Positions 13,774-20,719 of a stretch of 20,719 nucleotides of DNA are shown here, in pieces. How positions within the stretch are numbered: the stretch's first letter is position 1; each line of letters opens with the position of its first letter. Below the pieces are notes generated by a model. That model was not told the origin of the DNA and made no database searches. It worked only from the letters and a program-made list of their open reading frames with translations. Made by a program: the position numbers and the translations under genes. Source of the DNA: Parvibaculum sp036499025 (GTDB lineage: Bacteria; Pseudomonadota; Alphaproteobacteria; Parvibaculales; Parvibaculaceae). The stretch covers positions 1 through 20,719 of the forward strand of contig DASYEM010000014.1 in assembly GCA_036499025.1 (NCBI GenBank), read 5' to 3'.

Positions 13774-15792
13774 TTGTCGGATCGATCTCAGGACGAAGAC
13801 CAGACGCCACCGGACGAAGAGCCGACGCGCGCGCCCAAGCGCCGCCGCCCGCTCTGGCTGCGGCTTACCTCTTTTGCCCTCACCGCCGGCATTCTCGCCG
13901 CGCTGCTTCTCGTCCTCGTCACCATCCCGAAGCTTCAGCGCAACATCGATGACGGCCCGGCCACCGCGCTCGCCCTCACCGTGCTTGATGCCGACGGCAA
14001 CGAGATCGGCAGCCGCGGCGGCAGTTCCGCGCCCATCGTGCCGCTGGCCGAGCTTCCGCCCTATCTCGTCAAAGCTTTTGTCGCCACCGAGGATCGCCGC
14101 TTCTATTCGCATTTCGGCATCGACCTGCGCGGCATCGCGCGCGCGGCCTTCGTCAATCTGCGCTCTGGCGGTTTCGTCGAAGGCGGTTCGACCATCACCC
14201 AGCAGCTCGCCAAGAACCTCTATCTCGATAGCGACCGCACGCTCTGGCGCAAATCGCAGGAAGCGCTGATCGCCCTCTGGCTCGAGAGCCATTACACCAA
14301 GGACGAAATCCTCACGCTCTATCTGAACCGCGTCTATATGGGCGCGGGCAATTACGGCATCGACGCCGCCGCGCATTACTACTTCGGCAAAAGCGCCCGC
14401 GATGTCTCGCTGCCCGAAGCCGCCGTGCTCGCCGGTCTGCCGAAAGCGCCGTCGCGTTTCGCGCCGACCAACGATCTCGCTCTGGCGCAGGCCCGCGCCT
14501 CCGTCGTTCTCGCCCGCCTCGTCGATAATGGCGATCTGACGCCGCAGGAGGCCGCCGAAGCGCGCGCGCATCCCGCCATGGTCGAAGAGCGCGACAAACG
14601 CGATGGCCCGCAATATTTCGTCGACTGGGTGGCGGGAGAAGTCCGCACGCTGTTGCCCGATGCGACCGGACGTCTCACCGTCAAAACGACGCTCGATCCC
14701 AAACGCCAGCGCGCGGCGGAAGCGGCGGTCGCCGCCGCCTTGAAAGACGATGGCGGCAAGCGCCATGTCGGTCAGGGTTCGGCCATCGCACTCGCCTCCA
14801 ACGGCGCCATCGTCGCGATGATCGGCGGCAAGTCTTATCTGCAAAGCCAGTTCAATCGCGCGACGCAGGCCGAGCGCCAGCCCGGCTCCGCTTTCAAACC
14901 CGTCGTCTATCTCGCCGCACTTGAACAAGGCTTCACGCCCTCGACCGAAATCACGGATTCGCCCGTCGCCCTCGGCGAATGGTCGCCGCAAAATTCCAAC
15001 GCGAAATATGCGGGCACCGTCACGCTCACCGAAGCGCTCGCCCGCTCGATCAACACGGTCGCGGTGAAGCTCGCCGAAAAGGTCGGCGTCAAGACCGTCG
15101 CCGACACCGCCGCGCGTCTCGGCATCTCCTCGCCGATCCAGTCGAACCTTTCCATCGCGCTCGGCAGTTCGGAAGTGACCTTGCTCGAACTCACCTCCGC
15201 CTATTCTACTTTCGCAAACGGGGGTCGCCGCGCCATTCCCTTCGGCGTGACGGAGATCACCTCATTGGACGGCGAGACGCTGTACAAAAATACCCCCGCC
15301 TCGGTCCCCGTGACCGATGAGCGATATGCCCACGAGATGACGTATATGCTCCGCCATGTCGTCACCAACGGCACCGGCCTTCGCGCCGATCCGGGCGACC
15401 GCGTCGCCGCGGGCAAGACGGGGACAAGTCAGGACAATCGGGACGCCTGGTTCGTCGGCTACACAGCCAACGAGACAATGGGCGTCTGGTTCGGCAACGA
15501 CGACAACTCGCCGACAAGAGGCGCGGCGGGCGGCAACTTCGCCGCCATCGCCTGGCGCGACTATATGCGCGCCTCGCAAAAAGGCGTTCCCGCCGCGCCG
15601 CTTCCGGGCGCCGAAGGCGAAGAAACGCCTGTCGCGCAGGCGCAGGAGAGCGCCCCGATCAAGGGCTTCCTCTCCCAACTCGCCGACCTCTTCACCGCCG
15701 CTCCACGTCTCGAAGGAGAAGAAGGCAACTTCAGCGGTGGCCACCGCGAGAGAGGCGGACTACTACAGACCGGTGGCGGTCGCCCGAGGTAG
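13774..15792 (+). CDS. Class A penicillin-binding protein (bifunctional transglycosylase/transpeptidase, PBP1A-like)
   Basis: This 672-residue protein polymerises and cross-links peptidoglycan in the periplasm. A Pro/Arg-rich cytoplasmic tail is followed by one membrane helix (about 30-50). The GT51 domain shows ATEDRRFYSHFG with catalytic Glu106, GGSTITQQLAKN and RVYMGAGNYG. The transpeptidase domain shows SAFK (Ser372, Lys375), SIN (Ser425, Asn427) and KTGT (from Lys548). All key residues are intact. The start is a TTG at 13774 with GGGGAAG six nt upstream; a TTG at 13759 is the alternative. The C-terminal 70 residues are low in conserved features. A TTGACC at 13695-13700 might be a -35 box, but no good -10 partner is seen. 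Confidence 0.95.
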   Translation: MSDRSQDEDQTPPDEEPTRAPKRRRPLWLRLTSFALTAGILAALLLVLVTIPKLQRNIDDGPATALALTVLDADGNEIGSRGGSSAPIVPLAELPPYLVKAFVATEDRRFYSHFGIDLRGIARAAFVNLRSGGFVEGGSTITQQLAKNLYLDSDRTLWRKSQEALIALWLESHYTKDEILTLYLNRVYMGAGNYGIDAAAHYYFGKSARDVSLPEAAVLAGLPKAPSRFAPTNDLALAQARASVVLARLVDNGDLTPQEAAEARAHPAMVEERDKRDGPQYFVDWVAGEVRTLLPDATGRLTVKTTLDPKRQRAAEAAVAAALKDDGGKRHVGQGSAIALASNGAIVAMIGGKSYLQSQFNRATQAERQPGSAFKPVVYLAALEQGFTPSTEITDSPVALGEWSPQNSNAKYAGTVTLTEALARSINTVAVKLAEKVGVKTVADTAARLGISSPIQSNLSIALGSSEVTLLELTSAYSTFANGGRRAIPFGVTEITSLDGETLYKNTPASVPVTDERYAHEMTYMLRHVVTNGTGLRADPGDRVAAGKTGTSQDNRDAWFVGYTANETMGVWFGNDDNSPTRGAAGGNFAAIAWRDYMRASQKGVPAAPLPGAEGEETPVAQAQESAPIKGFLSQLADLFTAAPRLEGEEGNFSGGHRERGGLLQTGGGRPR

Positions 15793-15810
15793 ACGCCGAC
15801 GCGATCGCTC

Positions 15811-16536
15811 TCACGCGTTCTGGCGAATTTCATCCGCATGCGGTGGATATGGCGAAGCGGGCGCGAGATCGGAAAGCCGCCCGGCGAGCTTGCTTGAAAA
15901 TCCGTGATTGACATCGCGGTGATGCGCTTCATCGGCGCGCACCACAAGTATGACGTCGCGCAACGTCGCATCGTCCGCCATCTTCCAGTAATGCTTGGCG
16001 ATACCGGGAGCCGGAACGTTCAGCGATCGCCCCTCGTCGATTTCCTTCAGATAGAGCGTGTAACTGACGACGGCTTCCTCCTCGAAATAGCCGACGACGC
16101 GATGAGCGGTGCGCGACGAAATCAGATACAGAATGAAGAACCCGAAATAGAAAATCCATTGCACCAGAAGCACGACCAGGCGCTCGAACATCGTGGGCTT
16201 GGCGATCTCGACGAACGTCATCAGATGCATGCGCTCGTTTTCCGCTTCCTCCATCAAGGTTCTGATCCAGCCATCGTCTCCCACCATGCGACGTAGGCAG
16301 GTCAGATGCGTGATGGTCGCGCCGACCATGCCGGGCACGGCGGCCACCGTTTCGAGAACGATTGCGCGATGTCCATAGCGCTTGGCGAAGAACGTATCGG
16401 CGCAGAAGCGCAGCAGCTTCGTGAAGCCGAGAGCAAAGTGATCGGAAAATCCTTTGGGCGCGTAATGTACTCGCGGCTCCGTTTCGCGTTCTTCGGCAAG
16501 AGAATTCGGATCGGGAGAAAGGATTGAGTTGACCAT
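15811..16536 (-). CDS. aox: Alternative oxidase (cyanide-insensitive ubiquinol oxidase)
   Basis: This 241-residue di-iron protein oxidises ubiquinol and reduces oxygen to water without pumping protons, bypassing cytochrome oxidases. The iron ligands are all present: LETVA (Glu62), NERMH (Glu101, His104), FEEEAV (Glu152) and ADEAHH (Glu203, His206), with the conserved Tyr159 in VSYT. Hydrophobic faces at LVVLLVQWIFYFGFFILYLI fit monotopic inner-membrane binding. The ATG at 16536 is chosen, with GGAG 11 nt upstream, rather loose; a TTG at 16587 extends it by 17 unlikely residues. It is convergent with the penicillin-binding protein gene (18-bp gap) and divergent from the MFS gene. AOX is known in some alphaproteobacteria and is often linked to nitric oxide or cyanide stress; no regulator gene is adjacent. 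Confidence 0.95.
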   Translation of the reverse strand: MVNSILSPDPNSLAEERETEPRVHYAPKGFSDHFALGFTKLLRFCADTFFAKRYGHRAIVLETVAAVPGMVGATITHLTCLRRMVGDDGWIRTLMEEAENERMHLMTFVEIAKPTMFERLVVLLVQWIFYFGFFILYLISSRTAHRVVGYFEEEAVVSYTLYLKEIDEGRSLNVPAPGIAKHYWKMADDATLRDVILVVRADEAHHRDVNHGFSSKLAGRLSDLAPASPYPPHADEIRQNA

Positions 16537-16806
16537 TGTAGCTGTTACTCCAATGTCGTTTGAGTACGTCACAATATAACACCCCAAGGATGATGAGCGC
16601 GATGCTTATCGGCCATGCGGCAAAACCGCTCGTCTTCCACAAACGAATGAAGTCATGCAAAGCGCAGCGGTCGAAGGCGTCTTCGTCGGGCCTTCGATCC
16701 CTCCCGAGGAATGGCAGAGGCCGCCTGCATTTTGACGGAAACCGTCGATTGACTTCGGCGGCGCGGGCCCCACATTCTGGGCCCGCCTCTCGCCGGAGTC
16801 GTGCCC
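16537..16806. other. Divergent intergenic region between alternative oxidase and MFS genes
   Basis: These 270 bp hold no supported gene. Nearest the oxidase it is A+T-richer, with TATATT-like sequence on the minus strand (around 16573-16578) that might be a -10 box, without a clear -35. Near the MFS gene is a perfect 8-bp GC hairpin. I see no FNR or NsrR site that I could defend. Confidence 0.4.
16763..16786. promoter_or_regulatory. GC-rich hairpin in the leader of the MFS gene
   Basis: GCGGGCCC (16763-16770) and GGGCCCGC (16779-16786) form a perfect 8-bp stem with loop CACATTCT, ending 9 nt before the Shine-Dalgarno GGAG. No U-run follows, so it is not a standard intrinsic terminator. It might be an operator or an mRNA structure affecting the MFS gene; this is inference. 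Confidence 0.35.
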
Positions 16807-18093
16807 TTGCCTGCCGATCTGAAATCCATCCGTCCCAAGCTTCACTACGCATGGATCGTCGCCGCCGTCACCTTCATGGTGCTGCTGGTCGGCGCGGGCA
16901 CGCGCTCGGCGCCGAGCGTGTTGATCGTTCCGCTCGAGCAGGAGTTCGGCTGGTCGCGCGCCACCATTTCCTTCGCCGTCGCGGTCAACATCTTCCTCTA
17001 CGGCATGACCGGGCCTTTCGCCGCCGCGATCATGGATCGCTTCGGCATCCGCCGCACCATCATGGGGGCCCTGGCGCTTGTCGCCACCGGCGTCGTGGCA
17101 ACGATCCCGATGCGCGAAAGCTGGCAGCTTGTCGTGCTCTGGGGTTTCGTCGTCGGCGCGGGCACCGGCTTCACCGCGCTCGTCATGGCGAGCATGATCG
17201 CGACGCGCTGGTTCGTGAAGCAGCGCGGCCTCGTGATGGGATTGCTCACCGCCAGCACGGCGACGGGCCAGCTTGTTTTCCTGCCGCTCTTTGCCAAGCT
17301 CGCCGAAGCCTATGGCTGGCGCATGGTAGCGGCGACACTCGGCTGCGTCGCCATCGCCACGATCATTCCCGTCGCGCTGCTACTGCGCGACCGGCCGGAA
17401 GACGCAGGCGTCACGCCTTATGGCGCGGACAAAGCGCATGTCGCGCCGATCCGCTCCACAGCCAATCCTTTCGGCACCGCCTTCCGCGTTCTCTCGCATG
17501 GATTGCGGTCGCGCGATTTCCTGCTGCTCGCCGGGACCTTCTTCATCTGCGGCGCATCCACCAATGGCCTCATCGGCACGCATCTCATCTCCGCCTGCCT
17601 CGATCACGGCATACCGGAGGTCGCGGCGGCGAGCCTTCTCGCCGTCATGGGCATCTTCGATTTCTTCGGCACCACGGCATCGGGCTGGCTGTCCGACCGT
17701 TTCGACGCGCGCAAGCTTCTCTTTTTCTATTATGGCTTTCGCGGCATTTCGCTGATCTTCCTGCCCTATTCCTTCATCAGCTTTTACGGCCTGTCGCTCT
17801 TTGCGGTCTTTTATGGGCTTGACTGGATCGCCACCGTTCCGCCGACCGTGCGTCTCACCACCAAGAGCTTCGGCGAAGAGAATGTCGGCGTCTATTACGG
17901 CTGGATAGGTGCCGCCCATCAGATCGGCGCCGCGTCCGCCGCCTGGCTCGCGGGCATCGTGCGCGTGGAAACGGGCGACTATTTCTACGCCTTCACCTTC
18001 GCGGGCAGCCTCTGCCTTCTCGCCGCGGTTTCCGTTCTCTTTATCGGACGCGGCAAGCCCGCCGAGCCGCTGGCGGTTCCCGTCAGGGCTTGA
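16807..18093 (+). CDS. MFS transporter (major facilitator superfamily)
   Basis: This 428-residue protein has about 12 hydrophobic helices in two halves joined by a cytoplasmic loop near residues 195-230. The loop-2 motif of the superfamily appears as MDRFGIRRTI (around residue 77) and again in the second half as LSDRFDARKLL. The first helix APSVLIVPLEQEFGWSRATISFA resembles MFS subfamilies for organic anions (monocarboxylate/oxalate-formate type), but the substrate cannot be told. The TTG at 16807 is chosen because GGAG lies 8 nt upstream; the GTG at 16801 is only 2 nt from it but gives nearly the same protein. Divergent from the alternative oxidase gene. Confidence 0.9.
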   Translation: MPADLKSIRPKLHYAWIVAAVTFMVLLVGAGTRSAPSVLIVPLEQEFGWSRATISFAVAVNIFLYGMTGPFAAAIMDRFGIRRTIMGALALVATGVVATIPMRESWQLVVLWGFVVGAGTGFTALVMASMIATRWFVKQRGLVMGLLTASTATGQLVFLPLFAKLAEAYGWRMVAATLGCVAIATIIPVALLLRDRPEDAGVTPYGADKAHVAPIRSTANPFGTAFRVLSHGLRSRDFLLLAGTFFICGASTNGLIGTHLISACLDHGIPEVAAASLLAVMGIFDFFGTTASGWLSDRFDARKLLFFYYGFRGISLIFLPYSFISFYGLSLFAVFYGLDWIATVPPTVRLTTKSFGEENVGVYYGWIGAAHQIGAASAAWLAGIVRVETGDYFYAFTFAGSLCLLAAVSVLFIGRGKPAEPLAVPVRA

Positions 18094-18159
18094 GACCATT
18101 GCGACTTTCGGTCCGATAGGCCATACAGGCGGCGGTTTCAATCACATCCGGTTTCCGCC

Positions 18160-19953
18160 GTGGCGCCTCCGCTGCTTGCCCTTCGCGATATTCGCGTCGC
18201 CTTCGCCGATCAAGTTCTGATCGACGGCGCGGGCTTTGCGCTGGCCGCGGGCGACCGGCTTTGTCTCGTCGGACGTAACGGCGCAGGCAAATCGACGCTT
18301 CTCAAGATCGCGGGCGGTCTCGTCGACCCAGACGGCGGCGAGCGTTTCCTTCAGCCCGGCACGCGCGTTTCCTATCTGCCGCAAGCGCCGGACTTCGGCA
18401 AGGCGACGAGCATTCTCGATTACGTAACGGCGGCGGGCGCTGAACCGCATCAGGCCGAAGCCGTGCTTGACGAGTTGGGTCTCGATCCTCAAATGCCGAC
18501 CGCGACGCTGTCGGGCGGCGAAGCGCGTAAGGCAGCCATCGCCCGCGTGCTTGCCGATGAGCCGGACATTCTGCTGCTCGATGAACCGACCAACCATCTC
18601 GATCTTCCATCCATCGAATGGCTCGAAGAGCGCCTGTCGCAATTTCGCGGCGCTTTCGTTCTTATCAGCCATGACCGCGCTTTCCTCCGTAGGCTGACGG
18701 CTGGTTGCCTCTGGGTCGATCGCGGCACGGTCCGCCGCCTCGACAAGGGATTCGGCCAATTCGAGGAATGGACCGAGCAGATCCTGGCCGAGGAAGAAAT
18801 CGTCCAGCACAAGCTCGACCGGCTGATCCTTCAGGAGACGCAATGGTCCCGCGAGGGCATCAGCGCCCGCCGCAAACGCAATCAAGGCCGTTTGCGCCGT
18901 CTACACGCCATGCGCTCCGAACGCGCCCAGCAAATCGACAAGACGGGTCGCGCGGCACTCGCCGTCGAAACCGGCGCATCGTCCGGCACGCTGGTCATCG
19001 AGGCGAAGGGCATCTCGAAGACCTTTGGCGAGCGGACGATCATCGCTGATTTCTCCACGCGCATCATGCGCGGCGACAAGGTCGGCCTTATCGGCTCGAA
19101 TGGTGCAGGCAAGACGACGTTGCTGAAAATGTTGATGGGTCTTCTTCCGCCAGACACCGGCAGCATCCGTCTCGGCACCAATCTCACACCCGTCGTCATC
19201 GACCAGAAGCGAGAGGCTCTCGATCCCGAAGCGACGCTCTGGGAAGTGCTTTGCGAAGGCGGCGGCGATCAGGTGATGGTGCGCGGGCAGCCGCGCCACG
19301 TCGTTTCCTATTTGCGAGATTTCCTGTTCCGCGAGGCACAGGCGCGCCAGCCCGTGAAAGCGCTTTCCGGCGGCGAACTCGGGCGGCTCATTCTCGCGCG
19401 GGCCTTGGCGAAACCTTCGAATCTTCTGGTGCTCGACGAGCCGACGAACGATCTCGACATGGAAACGCTCGATCTCTTGCAGGAAATGCTCACCGATTAC
19501 GAAGGCACCGTGCTGCTTGTGAGCCATGACCGCGACTTTCTCGACCGTGTCGTCGGCTCCGTGATCGCTCTCGACGGTTCGGGCAATGCCGAGGAATATC
19601 CCGGCGGCTATTCCGACTGGCTCCGCTTCACCCGCGACCGCGCCGCGCCGCGACCTGCCTCGAAAGCCGATGGTGCGGCCACTTCAAAATCCGAACGCGT
19701 GGCGAAGACCAGCACCAAGCTCAGCTACAAGGACGCCCGGCTCCTCGAGGAACTCGGCGCAAAAATGCCGAAGCTTCAGGGCGACATCGCCAGGCTCGAA
19801 ACCCAGCTTGCCGATCCCGGCCTCTATGCGCGCAATCCCGCCGAGTTCGCCAAGATCACGTCCCGGCACGACGCCCTGCGCGCCGAACTTGAACGGGCCG
19901 AAGAGCAATGGCTCGAACTTGAGATGAAGCGCGAAGAGCTTTCGGGCTCCTGA
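18160..19953 (+). CDS. uup: ABC-F family ATPase Uup
   Basis: This 597-residue soluble protein has two ATPase domains: Walker A GRNGAGKST (38-46), signature LSGGE (117-121) and LLLDEPTNHLD in the first; GSNGAGKTT (312-320), LSGGE (402-406) and LVLDEPTNDLD in the second. The linker carries SARRKRNQGRLRRLHAMR, and GGYSDWL plus a C-terminal coiled-coil domain (about 525-597) mark the Uup branch. Uup is linked to ribosome function and to limiting precise excision of transposons in E. coli. There are no membrane segments, as expected of ABC-F. It starts with GTG at 18160; no strong ribosome binding site is visible. It lies 66 bp after the MFS gene on the same strand and may share its transcript. 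Confidence 0.95.
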   Translation: MAPPLLALRDIRVAFADQVLIDGAGFALAAGDRLCLVGRNGAGKSTLLKIAGGLVDPDGGERFLQPGTRVSYLPQAPDFGKATSILDYVTAAGAEPHQAEAVLDELGLDPQMPTATLSGGEARKAAIARVLADEPDILLLDEPTNHLDLPSIEWLEERLSQFRGAFVLISHDRAFLRRLTAGCLWVDRGTVRRLDKGFGQFEEWTEQILAEEEIVQHKLDRLILQETQWSREGISARRKRNQGRLRRLHAMRSERAQQIDKTGRAALAVETGASSGTLVIEAKGISKTFGERTIIADFSTRIMRGDKVGLIGSNGAGKTTLLKMLMGLLPPDTGSIRLGTNLTPVVIDQKREALDPEATLWEVLCEGGGDQVMVRGQPRHVVSYLRDFLFREAQARQPVKALSGGELGRLILARALAKPSNLLVLDEPTNDLDMETLDLLQEMLTDYEGTVLLVSHDRDFLDRVVGSVIALDGSGNAEEYPGGYSDWLRFTRDRAAPRPASKADGAATSKSERVAKTSTKLSYKDARLLEELGAKMPKLQGDIARLETQLADPGLYARNPAEFAKITSRHDALRAELERAEEQWLELEMKREELSGS

Positions 19954-20111
19954 CTTAACCACCCTGCGACATTCCCTTTTGCGCCCGCATGTCCGGCGTT
20001 GGATGCTGGCGCGACCACGCAAGCGGGAGTTAAGCTCTGCGGTAGCCCTCCCGGTTTTCCGCTGGTAGCATTGCGCCCGGATCGGACTGCATTCCCTCGG
20101 GGGCCTTTCAT
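19954..20111 (+). other. Leader region before substrate-binding protein gene
   Basis: This 158-bp gap contains several short pairings, such as GCGGGAG (about 20024-20030) with CTCCCG (about 20048-20053), and a G-run CGGGGGCC before the ATG. I checked for TPP riboswitch landmarks (CTGAGA, ACCTGAT, TAATGCC) because the next gene is NMT1/THI5-like, and found none. A promoter must lie here or upstream, but none is convincing. Confidence 0.3.
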
Positions 20112-20719
20112 ATGAATCGCAATCTTCTGCTCGGCGGGCTCGCCGCTGCCGTCGTCATTGTCGCCGTCGTGATCTTGCTGGCGATACGCCCCGGCAAGAA
20201 CATCGAAAGCGGCGCGACGCATATCGTCTTCGCCACCGACTGGAAAGCGCAGGCTGAGCATGGCGGGTTCTATCAGGCGCTGGCCAAGGGCTATTACAAA
20301 GAGGCGGGTCTCGACGTCACCATCCAGCAAGGCGGACCCGGCGTGAATGTGCCGCAGCTTCTCGCCACGAACGCCATTCAGTTCGGCATGGGTTCGAACA
20401 GTTTCATTCCTCTGAATGTCGTCGTCGCCAAAGCCGGTTCCAAAGCCGTCATGGCGAGCTTCCAGAAAGACCCGCAAGTATTGATCGCGCATCCGCGCGA
20501 CGACGTGAAGACACTTGCAGATATGAAGGGCAAGCCGATCCTCGTTGCCGACGCCACCGTCAGTTCCTTCTGGCAATGGCTGAAGGCGAAATACGGTTTT
20601 ACCGACGATCAGATCCGCAAATATACCTTCAACCTCGCGCCATTCCTCACGGACAAGAAAGCCATTCAGGAAGGTTATCTGTCGTCGGAGCCCTATACGA
20701 TCGAAAAAGAAGGCAAGTT
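20112..20719 (+). CDS. NMT1/THI5-like ABC transporter substrate-binding protein, N-terminal part (cut by window edge)
   Basis: The frame opens at ATG 20112 and runs off the window after about 202 codons. It begins with a signal-anchor-like hydrophobic stretch (LLLGGLAAAVVIVAVVILLA), then HIVFATDWKAQAEHGGFYQA, AKGYYKEAGLDVTIQQGGPG, and QLLATNAIQFGMG, the standard layout of periplasmic binding proteins in the NMT1/THI5 family (NitT/TauT-type importers). Substrates in this group include pyrimidines, thiamine precursors, riboflavin, nitrate and sulfonates; the sequence visible does not decide between them. The permease and ATPase genes would be expected beyond the window. Confidence 0.88.
   Translation, partial: MNRNLLLGGLAAAVVIVAVVILLAIRPGKNIESGATHIVFATDWKAQAEHGGFYQALAKGYYKEAGLDVTIQQGGPGVNVPQLLATNAIQFGMGSNSFIPLNVVVAKAGSKAVMASFQKDPQVLIAHPRDDVKTLADMKGKPILVADATVSSFWQWLKAKYGFTDDQIRKYTFNLAPFLTDKKAIQEGYLSSEPYTIEKEGK

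Noticed and set aside
13579..14991. Very long minus-strand open frame (622 codons in total) extending the YcgN frame across the penicillin-binding protein gene
   Set aside because: Only the part from 13578 downward has family features. The rest is antisense to a gene with all catalytic motifs and is open because of high G+C.
15929..16666. Minus-strand frame upstream of the alternative oxidase containing a hydrophobic stretch (around 16570-16625, PISIALIILGVLY)
   Set aside because: There is no ATG start or ribosome binding site, and it runs on into a shadow frame of the oxidase gene without a stop. A short membrane peptide is possible but not supported.
19954..20111. TPP riboswitch before the NMT1/THI5-like gene
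   Set aside because: The conserved CTGAGA and ACCTGAT segments are missing.

Overview
The window looks like a chromosomal stretch of a high-GC alphaproteobacterium, probably of the Hyphomicrobiales/Parvibaculum type. That guess rests on the gene-transfer-agent (GTA)-like head and tail cluster, the G+C-rich palindromic intergenic repeats and the housekeeping genes; no rRNA or other taxonomic marker is present.

Region 1 (about 1-11,624, genes mostly on the minus strand, so read from right to left) is an HK97-type packaging, head and tail cluster in the order typical of Rhodobacter-type GTAs: small terminase, large terminase, portal, a g3.5-like membrane/coiled-coil protein, prohead protease, capsid, an extra 142-aa protein, head-tail connector, head closure, DUF3168 tail-completion protein, TP901-1-type major tail protein, GTA gp10, tail assembly chaperone and, at the window edge, the start of a GTA-type tape measure. 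The genes are tightly packed, often with 4-bp ATGA/GTGA overlaps. Each gap over 100 bp between adjacent structural genes holds a palindromic repeat element, which suggests long residence in the chromosome rather than a recent prophage. No integrase, repressor or att site is visible.

Region 2 (about 490-3,298) is the surprise. Between the tail chaperone and the tape measure, where GTA clusters normally run straight on, sits a cargo block. It has a minus-strand lysis-like cassette (LLH-type holin candidate, short inner-membrane coiled-coil protein, small lipoprotein overlapping it like Rz/Rz1 spanins). It also has two plus-strand genes for exported proteins (one lipoprotein, one with a signal peptide), each built from two copies of the same roughly 100-residue unit. 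These two genes oppose GTA transcription, and the second shares a palindromic CTAG stop with the tail chaperone gene.

Region 3 (11,640-20,719) is ordinary chromosome: an MscS-family mechanosensitive channel, a YcgN-type cysteine-cluster protein (minus), a class A penicillin-binding protein, a bacterial alternative oxidase (minus), an MFS transporter, the ABC-F ATPase Uup, and the N-terminal two-thirds or so of an NMT1/THI5-like substrate-binding protein cut by the window end. These do not form one pathway; orientation suggests separate transcription units.
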